Assembly: GCF_003601975.1 (NCBI RefSeq)
Contig: NZ_QZWZ01000030.1
Coordinates: 1-64,000 of the forward strand
Length of the DNA: 64,000 bases
Direction: 5' to 3'
Origin: Mesorhizobium waimense
Lineage (GTDB): Bacteria; Pseudomonadota; Alphaproteobacteria; Rhizobiales; Rhizobiaceae
Position numbers and translations under genes: made by a program. Positions within the stretch are counted from its first letter, which is position 1. Each line of letters opens with the position of its first letter. The notes below the pieces were generated by a model that saw nothing but the letters and a program-made list of their open reading frames with translations, searched no databases and had not been told where the DNA came from. Shown in pieces: positions 1 to 9,006 of the stretch.

Positions 1-3
1 TAG

Positions 4-1445
4 CACTACTTTGGCAGTTTAGGTTTGACGGCGTCTGCGAGCAGCTTCTCACAGTGAGGACATCTGCGGCGTGGCGGCCGCGTGAAGAGGTCAAGAATGG
101 CTTGTCTAACAGCTGGCATGCTCGGTTGTGGCGGTGGTCCCCCGACTCTTTTTTTTCCGTCCCGCTGCTTTGAGGCGGCGGGCTTGGAGAAAGGCGTAGG
201 CGATCATGGTCATCAAGGCGTGTCGATGTAATCCAGTCCATGATCGGCCTTCGAAGTGGTCGAGGCCGAGTTCCTCCTTCAATTGCTGATGTGCCTGCTC
301 ACAGACCCACCTCGCCTTGATCGTGGCGGCGAGCATCTTGAGGCTCGCATCGGCCGGTAAGTTCGACACATAGTATTTTTGCTCGCCAGTCGACCGGCGT
401 TCGCCGACGAGCCAGACCTCCTCGCCTGGCATGCATTGCATGCGATTGTCGAGCATTCGGTGCTTATGACCGTCCGCAACGCGGACACGGCGAGCCGCAA
501 ACAAGCATGTCAGCCGACCTTTAGTGCCGCGCCGCCAGCTTATCTTGTGCCATCTCTCACCAGACAGCATCACCTCGGCAGAGACCGGCGGCTGGTCCGG
601 GATGTGATATTGGCGGCGCCTGCCGGTGGTCGCGACCGGGAAGATCAGATCAACATCGGCCGGATAGACGTTTTGGCGTCGCGATAGTCCTACAGCCCAC
701 AGCAGACCGCGCTCACTCAAAGCCTGACGAAAAGAGCTGCTCGACCCGTAGCCCGCGTCGGCAAGCACGCAGCCGAAACGCACGCCGGAGGCGATGACAC
801 GATCGATCTCTTCGATGGCGATCTCCGGCTTTGTCAGAGCGACCTGTCGATCCTTCGGGACGCGCGCCCGCATCATCCGCTCGGGATCATTCGTCCAGGT
901 GTCGGGCAAGAAGAGCCGAAGGCCCACCATCACCGGCACTTCGCGTGAGGCCAGGGTCACCGACACCAGCGACTGGCAGTTGGACGTCTTGCCAAGCGAC
1001 GAAGCGTATTGAGGCGCGACACCAACCGAATGTTGTCCCTTCTTCGGTAACGCTGTGTCGTCAATGACGAGAAAACCCGCCTCATCGCCGACCAGGCGAT
1101 CTGCCTCCTTCAGCAGGGCGGCCTCGAGCGGAGCGCTGTCCCAAACCCCTGCCGCGACAAAATGATGAAGCTGATCGTAGCCGACATCGCCCGCTCGCGC
1201 GGCCATCGGTTGTACGCTCTTACGGTCGCCCGGCCCGATCAGACCAGCAATGTACAGCGGACACATCCGGCGCCGAGCTGGATGCGAAAGACCTGCCAAA
1301 AACGGTTGAAGCCAGCGCTCGAGATCGGCTTGCCAGTCCACATCCATTGATCGGCCCTCCACAAGCCGACCTCCTATGAATCACGCAAACTCTCTCTTGG
1401 GAATTCCAAAAACTCGCCCGCCGCTAAAAACCTGCCAAAGTAGTG
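4..1445 (-). mobile_element. IS701-family insertion sequence, complete
   Basis: The element is bounded by exact 14-bp inverted repeats, CACTACTTTGGCAG at 4-17 and its complement at 1432-1445. Bases 1446-1449 read TTAG and the window begins TAG, so a 4-bp YTAR target duplication, as expected for IS701-type elements, is likely; its first base lies just outside the window. One transposase gene fills the element on the minus strand. It appears intact and potentially mobile. It abuts a MucR-like remnant on its right side. Confidence 0.88.
106..1362 (-). CDS. IS701-family DDE transposase
   Basis: This 418-residue protein catalyses cut-and-paste movement of the surrounding IS. Likely acidic catalytic residues lie in FLVIDDTALPKKG (about residue 100), VLADAGYG (about 200) and CEQAHQQLKEELGLD (about 360), in the order of the DDE_5-type fold. 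The start is a GTG at 1360-1362 with AGGAGG eight bases upstream. Length is normal for the family (about 400-450 residues) and no frameshift is seen. Function is assigned from family resemblance and from the flanking inverted repeats. Confidence 0.88.
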   Translation of the reverse strand: MEGRSMDVDWQADLERWLQPFLAGLSHPARRRMCPLYIAGLIGPGDRKSVQPMAARAGDVGYDQLHHFVAAGVWDSAPLEAALLKEADRLVGDEAGFLVIDDTALPKKGQHSVGVAPQYASSLGKTSNCQSLVSVTLASREVPVMVGLRLFLPDTWTNDPERMMRARVPKDRQVALTKPEIAIEEIDRVIASGVRFGCVLADAGYGSSSSFRQALSERGLLWAVGLSRRQNVYPADVDLIFPVATTGRRRQYHIPDQPPVSAEVMLSGERWHKISWRRGTKGRLTCLFAARRVRVADGHKHRMLDNRMQCMPGEEVWLVGERRSTGEQKYYVSNLPADASLKMLAATIKARWVCEQAHQQLKEELGLDHFEGRSWTGLHRHALMTMIAYAFLQARRLKAAGRKKKSRGTTATTEHASC

Positions 1446-1457
1446 TTAGAGCCTCCG

Positions 1458-1592
1458 CTACTCCGCTTCTTCTGCGGAAACGCTGGCGACGGCAGTGCCT
1501 TTGAGTGCCGCGTGGACCTGGCCGATCAGGGTAGGGAGATCACCTACCGGAACCGGATTGTTGGAGACTTAGGCTGAGACGACATCGGCGTC
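1458..1592 (-). pseudogene. MucR/Ros regulator N-terminal remnant
   Basis: Read on the minus strand, this stretch encodes DADVVSA, a TAA stop, then VSNNPVPVGDLPTLIGQVHA and an alanine-rich tail. That is the N-terminal signature of the MucR/Ros zinc-finger repressors of rhizobia, where the stop position is normally Tyr (TAY changed to TAA). The zinc-finger half is missing; the IS701 element begins a few bases beyond. I infer a regulator broken by a nonsense change and truncation near the IS insertion site. Confidence 0.6.
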
Positions 1593-1740
1593 ATGAAACT
1601 CTCCGGATGCTTGAAAGACAGTCGGCGAAGTGTCGCTACATAGTGGCGGTTGCCGCGGAAAGCAATAAAGCCCAGGCAAGACTATTGCGATGCTCGTCCT
1701 GCACCGCGGTTAATAGCGACGCTTCCCGCCCATATCACCT

Positions 1741-1835
1741 GGAGCTGAATGATCATACATGGCAAGGCGGTGCGGCGGGGGCTCGAACTGGCACTGATGG
1801 TCCGTGGGAATGCCTTTCGGCGCCAATCCCCACGC
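1741..1835 (+). pseudogene. panB fragment (duplicate)
   Basis: In one frame this reads MIIHGKAVRRGLELALMV followed, after an indel, by an MPFG-like segment. It parallels MMILHGKAVRRGLKRALMVV and MPFGSY of the adjacent longer panB copy at about 2120-2195. Nothing else of the gene is recognisable here. It is a short duplicated relic just upstream of the main panB copy. Confidence 0.55.
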
Positions 1836-1920
1836 GTAAATGTTTTGGTCTTCGCAGCTGCACAAAAATTCGCCAAAGGCGACATCCTAGGTGGGTAACG
1901 CCAAGGGTAGGAGTCTTCGC

Positions 1921-2764
1921 TTGAGCACATCTGCTAAGACCAAGGCGATCACGCCGCCGGACATTCGCTTGCGGAAAGGCCAGGCTCCGCTCGTCTGCCT
2001 GACAGCTTATACGACCCCGGTCGCCCGGTTCATCGATCCGCACTGCGATGTTGTGCTGGTGGGCGACAGCGTCGGGATGGTGCTCCACGGTCTCCCTTCG
2101 ACTCTCGGCGTGACGCTCAAAATGATGATCCTGCACGGCAAGGCGGTGCGGCGTGGCCTTAAGCGTGCGCTCATGGTCGTCGACATGCCGTTCGGCTCCT
2201 ATGAGGAAGGCCCCGAGCAGGCTTTCCGAAACGCAGCCCGCGTGATGGCCGAGACCGGTTGTGCGGCCGTCAAGATCGAGGGCGGCGAGGCAATGGCGGA
2301 GACGATCCATTTCCTCGCCGCGCGTGGCGTACCGGTCATGGCCCATGTCGGCCTGACCCCGCAGGCGGTCAATACTTTCGGCGGCTATCGTGTGCAGGGC
2401 AGGGGCGAGGACGGTGAGCGGATCCGGCGCGATGCCCAGGCAGCGGCGAAGGCCGGTGCTTTTTCGGTCGTGCTGGAAAAGGTGCCTCAGCCACTCGCCC
2501 GGCGGATCACCAACGAGGTGGCGGTTCCGACGATCGGAATCGGGCCTCGCCAGCGTGCGACGGGCAGATCCTGGTGGTCGACGACATGCTTGCCTGTTCG
2601 GCGACTTCCGCCCGAAATTCGTCAAGCGTTGCGCAGAGCTCGGACAAATCGCCGAGGCGGCGGTTGCGGCTTATGCGCAGGATGTATGCGAGGGCAATTT
2701 TCCAGCGGCCGAGCATGTCTTCGGCGATGCGCCAAAGACCGTCAAAGGAGGAGAGGTAGCGTGA
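1921..2764 (+). pseudogene. panB: panB, ketopantoate hydroxymethyltransferase, two frameshifts
   Basis: PanB makes ketopantoate from 2-oxoisovalerate and methylene-tetrahydrofolate, the first committed step to pantothenate. The reading runs from a TTG at 1921 (AGGAG upstream) through GDSVGMVLHG, MAHVGLTPQAVN and AVPTIGIG. A missing G near 2544 then shifts the frame (ILVVDDML continues in the next frame), and a second missing base near 2592 moves it again. The C-terminus (GDFRPKFVKRCAELGQ to 2764) is in the third frame. All family blocks are present, so this is recent decay or sequencing error. The gene overlaps panC by four bases, as in an operon. Confidence 0.85.
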
Positions 2765-3650
2765 GCATACCGATCGTCCGGACTGTCGCGGAATTGCGCA
2801 GCATTGTTTCAGCCTGGCGTCGCGAAGGCCTCAAGGTTGCCGTCGTGCCGACGATGGGCGCGCTGCATGAAGGCCATCTCAGCTTGGTGCGAGCGGCGGC
2901 GGAGTGCGCGGATCGGGTGATCATGACGCTCTTCGTCAACCCGAGACAGTTCAACAATGAGGCTGACCTTGCCGCCTATCCACGAACGGAGCACGAGGAC
3001 GCTGCTAAGCTCGCGCGTCTGGGTGCCCATATGCTCTACGCACCCGATGCCTCTGAAATGTATCCGGAAGGTTTCGCCACCACGGTCGCGGTGACCGGAG
3101 TGAGCGACGGGTTGTGCGGTGCATACCGTCCCGGCCATTTCGTCGGCGTGGCAACTGTCGTAGCCAAGCTCTTTCTGCAGACGGGCGCCGATCTGGCCTT
3201 CTTCGGAGAGAAGGATTTCCAGAAGTTGCAAGTCGTGCGCCGGCTGACGCGCGATCTCGATATTCCGATCGAGATCGTCGCCTGCCCGACGGTGCGCGAA
3301 GCCGACGGTCTGGCAATGTCGGCGCGCAACCTTCGCCTCTCGTCAGTACTGCGACAGGCGGCGCCGAGCCTCGCGGAAATTCTGTTCGCGTCAACCGAGC
3401 GGCTTGCGACAGGGGCGACAGCCGACGACGTACCATTGAGGCGCGGCAGGCAATCCTGGCGGCCGGCTACAAAGAAGTCGAGTATCTTGAACTGCGGGCC
3501 GACGATGACCTCTCGCCGCTCGACGCCGCAGACAGATCGTCACGCATCCTCGTGGCCGCATGGCTACGTGACGTCCGTCTCATTGACAATGTGAGCGTTC
3601 GGGCAAAGCAAAGCACTTCCAAAAGGTTTGCTTCACCTGCAGCCGCTTAA
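2761..3650 (+). pseudogene. panC: panC, pantothenate synthetase, frameshifted
   Basis: PanC condenses pantoate with beta-alanine using ATP. The GTG at 2761 overlaps the panB stop and follows a GGAGGAG site. Visible blocks are VVPTMGALHEGHLSL (ATP-binding motif), FVNPRQF, GHFVGVATVVAKLF, FFGEKDFQ and MSARNLRL. Near 3415-3440 one base is lost; the C-terminal part (RQAILAAGYKEVEYLELRAD through LIDNV) continues in another frame to the TAA at 3648-3650. With panB this is a decayed pantothenate operon, unless both genes suffer from sequencing indels. Confidence 0.85.
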
Positions 3651-4137
3651 GTCTCTGACGCATCCAAGTCTGCCTCAAAATCCTCGACTCCCTGCGCGGG
3701 TGAGCTTGCCACCCCGATTACACGGATGTTTCCGGCGGTGGCGTACGCAGTTTTCCGGCCCCATTCGAGGCGCCTCGCTGGTCCATGTTCCCATCACGGG
3801 CTATTTCACCGAGTTCACCGGCTACGTCACCAACAATGCCGGATCATTCCGAATTAGTCCGACCTCGCAATTGCGAAACTATTGCGAAGCGGTTTCGGCC
3901 ATTCAACGGTTACCCGGATCATCGCCAAGCGTTTCGCCAAAAATGAACGGCGCTTAGCCAACGGCCGAGAAGCTAAAGGAAATTATCGGCGGGAAGGTTC
4001 GCAAGCGCGCCTCCACAACGAGCCCAGAGACGGAAGAGCTATTTTGAGATTTTCGAGGCGGCGGTTCCCGACCCGGCGGATATTCGCTTGGCAGGCCCGA
4101 ACCGTCACTGCCGTTGGGTTTCCTCGGATAAACAAGG
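3651..4137. other. Stretch without recognisable gene
   Basis: About 490 bases between panC and the toxin gene. Short open stretches exist in several frames but none shows a ribosome binding site or a recognisable domain. I see no tRNA, terminator or repeat here. It is probably degraded accessory DNA. Confidence 0.4.
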
Positions 4138-4554
4138 TCATGGTTGCGCATGTTCCAACCAGTTTTCGAGTGCCAGTCCAGGCACGCGGGAAAACTCGCG
4201 CTCATTGTCTGTGACCAGCGTGGCGTCGATCGCCAACGCTTGCGCGGCAATCCATGTATCGTTGGCCCCAATTGGCGTTCCTTGAAGCTCCAGAAATGCT
4301 CGAACCTTCGCATAATGTCGCGTTGTGTCGTAGTCGACTCCGACAAACGGGAGCCGTTGAGCCAGCGCGGCCAAGCGAGCGCGGTTGCGGTCGCCATAAG
4401 CGCTTTTCTCCGCGCCGAATTCTATTTCGCCCAGCACAATGGCGGAGAGCCGCATTGCGCTCAGTTGCTCGGACTCCAATCGTCCACGCACCTCGATTCG
4501 ACCCTTCATAGCCGCTATCAGGATATTCGTGTCGAGAAGGTAGAGTGACGTCAC
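4138..4554 (-). CDS. PIN-domain toxin, VapC family
   Basis: The 138-residue protein has the PIN-domain acidic set: LLDTN (Asp8), an Asp/Glu block around GEIEFGAE, GANDTWIAAQA (about 97) and TDNEREF (about 116). VapC toxins are Mg-dependent endoribonucleases that cleave tRNA or rRNA when freed from their antitoxin. It lies three bases after the antitoxin stop on the same strand, the usual antitoxin-toxin order. Length is typical and the frame is open, so it looks functional. Its RNA target cannot be read from sequence. Confidence 0.87.
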   Translation of the reverse strand: MTSLYLLDTNILIAAMKGRIEVRGRLESEQLSAMRLSAIVLGEIEFGAEKSAYGDRNRARLAALAQRLPFVGVDYDTTRHYAKVRAFLELQGTPIGANDTWIAAQALAIDATLVTDNEREFSRVPGLALENWLEHAQP

Positions 4555-4557
4555 AAT

Positions 4558-4806
4558 CTAACCGTCCAACGAAGTCACATGTTCAGCCTGCTTGTCGTCA
4601 GGCGCGACCAGATCGATTTCATTGGCGTCTGCCCAAAAATCACGAAAGGCGTCGGCCGCCACGCGGGGATGGTCGGGAACAAGGCGCGCGATCACCTTGC
4701 CGTGCCTGGTGACGGCGATTTCTTCGCCAGCTTCGACTTCCGCCAGCAAAGCTGAGAAGCGGGATTTCGCCTCCACTACGGTGATGTTTTTCATCGGCGT
4801 CTCCAT
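4558..4806 (-). CDS. Phd/YefM-type antitoxin
   Basis: This 82-residue protein (possible alternative start at its fifth codon, MKNITVVEAK) carries the Phd/YefM N-terminal pattern: a short strand, VVEAKSRFSALLAEVEAGEEI and a basic VTRHGKVIARLVP segment. Such proteins bind their own promoter through the N-terminal half and block the toxin with the C-terminal tail. It precedes the VapC-like gene with a three-base gap, so the pair is co-transcribed and presumably autoregulated. Confidence 0.85.
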   Translation of the reverse strand: METPMKNITVVEAKSRFSALLAEVEAGEEIAVTRHGKVIARLVPDHPRVAADAFRDFWADANEIDLVAPDDKQAEHVTSLDG

Positions 4807-5063
4807 AAAATGACCATGTGGCCAGAATATATGTGCAAGAGCATGTCGTCAAACGAACCCCTGTACCCGTCGGTCACAGACGTGATTCCGCAGCCTCATG
4901 CAAGATTCGTCGAATTGCCGCGGACTTCTCGTTCACAACTCCGCAAGCCGCCGCTTTCGTCTTGAACCGTCATCGCCTTGACAACACATTCTGCTATCAT
5001 AAACGGGTTCCGGTCATGCATCTGTTCGCACAAATTAGCTGTTCAGCAGATCGGGAGGAAAGA

Positions 5064-5360
5064 ATGAACGCTGAGGCTTTCGGCACCCCGCTGTTCGTGA
5101 AACGTGACACATACATCGTACAAGAGATTGCGGACCTCGCGGACGCCATCGATTTCCTCACTGAATGGCCAGACGATCGCGGGGACGCAGTCCACGAGAT
5201 CGCCCTTAGGACGTGCTATGATGCCTATGATGGGCGAAAGCCTGTGAGTGCTGCCCGCAACGCCTTTTTTGGCTTTGTGAAACGGGTCGCCATATTGGAG
5301 GATGAAACTTCCGCGATGCAGCGGCTCGCCGCCTGCAAGTCGGGCACCGGAAAGGTGTAA
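5064..5360 (+). CDS. DUF982 protein
   Basis: A 98-residue protein starting at the ATG at 5064, behind GGGAGGA. It carries the DUF982 pattern seen in many small rhizobial proteins: VQEIADLADAIDFLTEWP, then ALRTCYDAYDGRKPVSAARN and FFGFVKRVAILE. The function of DUF982 proteins is unknown; they are abundant on rhizobial plasmids and symbiosis islands. A second member lies at 8012. Confidence 0.72.
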   Translation: MNAEAFGTPLFVKRDTYIVQEIADLADAIDFLTEWPDDRGDAVHEIALRTCYDAYDGRKPVSAARNAFFGFVKRVAILEDETSAMQRLAACKSGTGKV

Positions 5361-5429
5361 GCATAGGTTTTGGCCACTTCTGCTGCTGGGACTTCGTGGA
5401 TGGCTAGAGGCGCTTTGAGGGAGGTTGCC

Positions 5430-5626
5430 ATGCCGCACAACAGTTTTGCTCGTCCAGCAATTGGCAATGCTCAGCAAGGCCCTCGCGGAGCTAGGCGGCC
5501 ATTTCCCGCCGGACAGCCCCGAACGCGAGGCCTTTGGCCGCGAAGATCATGGCGCTGTTCGAAAGCGGGGCCGGCACGCTGAACGAGATCAAGAAGGCGC
5601 TGAGCGACCGAGACGCTGCTCCTTGA
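5430..5626 (+). pseudogene. Small rhizobial hypothetical gene, two frameshifts
   Basis: Three consecutive frames join into one sensible small protein: MPHNSFA, then VQQLAMLSKALAELGGHF, then KIMALFESGAGTLNEIKKAL ending at the TGA at 5624. The joins need an extra base near 5453 and another near 5537. I recall similar short proteins in Mesorhizobium but cannot name a function. It follows the DUF982 gene by about 70 bases. Confidence 0.45.
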
Positions 5627-5989
5627 ACCTCACTGGCCTTGTGTGGTCCCAAGGGGTGAAAGCGGCTCGCCCGTAGCAGCAGGCGGTTTCCGTTCTTGCT
5701 GCGGATCCAGCCGATGGGCGCTGCCAGCCTGCTGCCGTTTGACAAGCCGGCCATCGGGGCGCTAGCACCATCCAAAGCTGAGAGTCGCAGGGCAGAACTG
5801 ACCGCATCCATCGGGCTGCGCGACCTCGACCGGCTTACACCCAACTGGACTTATCGCGCATCAGCATGGTGATGCGACATCTCCTGTGTTGAGAGCGCGA
5901 TGACGGAGCTTGGTTGTGACGCAGCTGTGCGCGAAGCGCCCAGCTGTCAGCAGGTGAGCGAATAACGACTTGGTGGAGGTGAGAAAGTC
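5627..5989. other. Intergenic region before MFS exporter gene
   Basis: About 360 bases with no convincing gene. The last part carries GGTGGAGGTGAG, the ribosome binding site of the exporter gene. Promoter elements could not be placed with confidence. Confidence 0.35.
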
Positions 5990-7636
5990 ATGCGGCGTGA
6001 AGATTCCCCGCCCTTTGCGGCAACCACGCTGATGCCTCTTCAGAACCCGGTCTTTCGCTCGATCTGGACAGCCACGCAGATTTCCAGCCTCGGCTGGCTC
6101 GTCCAGAGCGTGGCTATCGGCTGGCTCATGGCGACGATTTCAGCCTCCGACCTGATGGTGGCACTCGTTCAGGCTGCATCTACACTGCCCGCCTTCTTCT
6201 TGTCGATCCTTGCTGGAGCCATTGCAGACAGTTTTAGCCGCCGCGGGGTGATGCTTGCCGGACATTGCCTGATCGCACTGGCGTCCACGACGCTGCCTCT
6301 CGCTGTCGGTCTGGGCTTTGTCAGTCCGTGGTTGATCCTGGGATTGGGTTTTCTGGCCGGATGCGGCTTTGCCTTGAATGATCCAGCCTGGCACGCCTCC
6401 GTCGGTGATATCCTGGAAAAGCGCGAGATACCCGCTGCGGTGACGCTGATGTCGGTGGGATATAATATTGTCCGAAGCGTAGGTCCGGCACTGGGCGGTG
6501 TTATTTTGGCGCTTCTGGGACCTCTGGCCGCGTTCGCCTTGGCAGCGCTGAGCGACCTGGTCCCGTTGAGCGCTGTCCTGCGCGCCAAGTGGCAGGTTCG
6601 CTCTTCGCCTCTTCCGCGCGAGCGCATGGCGACCGCCATTCATGATGGCATGCGCTTCACCGCGATCTCCTCGGAGATCAGAGTGGCGATTGTGCGTGCA
6701 ACCCTGTTCGGGCTGTCGAGCATCTCGATCCTTGCTCTCCTTCCCCTCCTCGTCCGCGATCAGCTGGCGGGTGGGCCACTTGTTTACGGCGTCCTGTTGG
6801 CCGGCTTCGGCACAGGCGCCTTTGTCGCAGGCATTGGCAATGGTTACTTGAGACGCATTGCGACCCAAGAGCGATTGGTCACGCTGGCGTCCGTTGCCTG
6901 CGCAACGTGTTGCCTTTTGCTGGCCCTCACATCATCCGTGACGGTGGCGGCGATCGCGCTTGCAATCGGTGGCGCAGGCTGGGTCGTCACCTGGACCGGA
7001 ACCGACGTGTGTGTGCAGTTGGCAAGCCCAAGGTGGGTCGTTGGTCGCACTCTGTCGATCTATTACGCTTTGACCTACGGCGGTATGGCAGCCGGCAGCT
7101 GGATCTGGGGAGCTGTCGCGCAGAACTATTCCCTGACGTGGGCTTTGGAAGGTGCTGCAGTGGCACTGTTGCTGGTTGCAGCAGCGGGAAAGGTATTGCC
7201 GATACGACTATGGGAAGAATCGGATCAAGGGGCTGCCGACTTCATCCCACCAGAACTGGCCCTCACTCTAAGGCCGAGGAGCGGTCCAATCGTGGTCAAG
7301 GTGGAGTATTCGATCCCGGAACCTAATATCGAGGCGTTTCTGCGCTGCATGCGCGAAAGGCGGCGCGTTCAGACCCGAGCCGGTGCGCGCAATTGGACGC
7401 TGCAGCGAAATCTTCAGAAGCCGACTCTTTGGACTGAGACATTCCGCACTCCGACATGGACGGATTACCTTCGTCTAAATCATCGCCTGACTTTGGCTGA
7501 CAGGGAGGTAGCCGAGCGCCTAGCCGCTCTGCAGGCTGATGGGTCTTCTCCTCATCTCGCACTTTCGATCGAACGGTCGACAAGCCCCGCCTCTGGCAGC
7601 GAAGTTCAGCCTGTGCCCTTTGCATCGCGCCCGTAG
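5990..7636 (+). CDS. MFS exporter, MFS_3 (EntS-like) family
   Basis: This 548-residue inner-membrane protein has about twelve hydrophobic segments in residues 15-415, with the MFS loop motif GAIADSFSRRGVML after the second and third segments. The soluble C-terminus (about 425-540, beginning IVVKVEYSIPEPNIEAFL) resembles the antibiotic-biosynthesis-monooxygenase-like tail common in MFS_3 proteins. Members export siderophores or other small molecules; the substrate is not predictable. The ATG at 5990 follows GGAGG by ten bases. It appears to be a single-gene unit and is intact in a region with many broken genes. Confidence 0.85.
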   Translation: MRREDSPPFAATTLMPLQNPVFRSIWTATQISSLGWLVQSVAIGWLMATISASDLMVALVQAASTLPAFFLSILAGAIADSFSRRGVMLAGHCLIALASTTLPLAVGLGFVSPWLILGLGFLAGCGFALNDPAWHASVGDILEKREIPAAVTLMSVGYNIVRSVGPALGGVILALLGPLAAFALAALSDLVPLSAVLRAKWQVRSSPLPRERMATAIHDGMRFTAISSEIRVAIVRATLFGLSSISILALLPLLVRDQLAGGPLVYGVLLAGFGTGAFVAGIGNGYLRRIATQERLVTLASVACATCCLLLALTSSVTVAAIALAIGGAGWVVTWTGTDVCVQLASPRWVVGRTLSIYYALTYGGMAAGSWIWGAVAQNYSLTWALEGAAVALLLVAAAGKVLPIRLWEESDQGAADFIPPELALTLRPRSGPIVVKVEYSIPEPNIEAFLRCMRERRRVQTRAGARNWTLQRNLQKPTLWTETFRTPTWTDYLRLNHRLTLADREVAERLAALQADGSSPHLALSIERSTSPASGSEVQPVPFASRP

Positions 7637-7639
7637 CAC

Positions 7640-7800
7640 ATCGAGCCTCAAGAGCATCGCCAGCAGGGCTGCGGCCAGAGCGACCGTACCGACCGCAATC
7701 AGCATTTATCAGACGGCTGGCGACGCGATCCGCCAGAAGGCTCATCGGCCATTGAAGCATCAGGGCGCCGATCTGGACACTTGCGGCGAGAAGTATCCTC
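7640..7800 (-). pseudogene. Second MFS transporter remnant
   Basis: On the minus strand the sequence ILLAASVQIGALMLQWPMSL followed by LLADRVASR and, after a frameshift near 7705, LIAVGTVALAAALLAMLLRL reads as two transmembrane helices flanking the MFS loop motif (LADRVASR). No start, stop or remaining helices are recognisable. It points toward the intact exporter gene and is a relic. Confidence 0.5.
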
Positions 7801-8011
7801 GCTTTCTCACGAGGCCGCTGTCATCGCCAAAGAACTCGTTCGATTGCCGCTCCAAACCGCCGAGCTTGGCGAAACGATCTCCATCAAGGCAACCGTCGCG
7901 GCAGATCGCAACCGCGGTCCGGACCTGAGCGGAACGGACTGTGAGCTTACCGAACGCATCGTCTTGGAGACCCATGTTTCTCGGCGCGTTCGTTATTTTC
8001 GATCTACATGA

Positions 8012-8260
8012 ATGACGCCCCCGGTGTCCCTTCACAGGTTTTCGCCACCTGTCGTGATAAATACCAGCACCCCAGGTATTCGCTACGAGTGCAGCAGCGT
8101 CGAAGATGCAGCCGATCAGCTGCTCCAGTGGACCAAGCACGGTCCCAGATGGAACGAGGCGGTACGCGTCTGTTTGTCCGCCTTGGCCGGAGAACTGACG
8201 CCTGACGATGCCCGCATCGCCCTCAAGGCAGCCGCCAGAGAGGAAGGCCTGCTTGTCTAG
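8012..8260 (+). CDS. DUF982 protein
   Basis: An 82-residue protein whose core (SSVEDAADQLLQWTKHGPRW, then AVRVCLSALAGELTPDDARI) matches the DUF982 pattern also seen at 5064-5360. No strong ribosome binding site precedes the ATG at 8012; the ATG at 8008 is in another frame and a GTG at 8057 is a possible alternative. Function is unknown. Confidence 0.6.
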   Translation: MTPPVSLHRFSPPVVINTSTPGIRYECSSVEDAADQLLQWTKHGPRWNEAVRVCLSALAGELTPDDARIALKAAAREEGLLV

Positions 8261-8544
8261 CAATCTCGATCATGGATCGAGCGGGGGCCCGGAGAGCGCC
8301 GAGAAATTCGAAGCCGGCGCCGGTCCGATCTGAAACCGTTCTCGGCAAAGGCGAGGTCGGCACGCGCCATGACGGCACGTCATTACCCGTAACCCATTCG
8401 ATCACTGGCACGTCCGCGCGAAGCCGATCTGGAGCGGCCGAGCCTACGCCGCACCAGATTGTTGCAGTGCACATACCACTGTCACACATCAGCCCCAATG
8501 TACTGTCGCGGGCGGGAAACCATCTTCAAGCGGAGGTTCAAGAA

Positions 8545-9006
8545 ATGTCCAAACCCACTGACAAGTCCAACGCAACCGAAGCCACCGAATTTGCGGCATT
8601 CGATCCCGGCAAGGCTACCGATCAACTTCGCGCCGTCGCAGACAAGGGCATGGAGCAAACGAACGAGGTGCTTCAAAAATTCAAATCAGGCGCTGAAGAG
8701 ACCCAGAAGGCGCTCGAGTCGAGCGCCGAAACCGCGAAGTCGGCCGGCAACGAGTTGTCGCTGAAGATGATCGCGGCATTGCGCGCGAACGCCGAAGCTG
8801 ACTTCTCGCACCTTGAGGCTCTGGTCCGTGTGAAGTCGCTGTCAGAAGGTTTTGAATTGCACAGGATCTTTCTACGCAAGCGCCTTGAAATGGGTGTCGA
8901 GCAAGTCAAGGACATCCAGGCGCTCACCGCCAGGGCGGCGGCCGACGTTTCCAAGCCGGTCAAGGACGCCTTCGCGAAGGCGCTGAAGGGCCTCGAGGCC
9001 GCCTAG
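8545..9006 (+). CDS. Phasin family protein
   Basis: A 153-residue, alanine/lysine/glutamate-rich, almost wholly helical protein. It has the phasin layout: AFDPGKATDQLRAVADKGME, amphipathic helices, then FSHLEALVRVKSLSEGFELH and a final ADVSKPVKDAFAKAL. Phasins coat polyhydroxybutyrate granules and control their number and size. The ATG at 8545 lies behind CGGAGG (8531-8536); in-frame codons upstream to 8272 lack such a signal. No promoter was confidently placed in the 280 bases upstream. Confidence 0.8.
   Translation: MSKPTDKSNATEATEFAAFDPGKATDQLRAVADKGMEQTNEVLQKFKSGAEETQKALESSAETAKSAGNELSLKMIAALRANAEADFSHLEALVRVKSLSEGFELHRIFLRKRLEMGVEQVKDIQALTARAAADVSKPVKDAFAKALKGLEAA

Noticed and set aside
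1891..3594. A single long frame reading as a PanB-PanC fusion protein
   Set aside because: The middle (about 2545-2760) is nonsense text while the correct PanB C-terminus is in other frames; panC has its own GTG start and ribosome binding site. It is two frameshifted genes.
8370..8480. Possible sigma-54 promoter upstream of the phasin gene (TGGCAC near 8405)
   Set aside because: No TTGC element at the required distance, and no NifA TGT-N10-ACA site.
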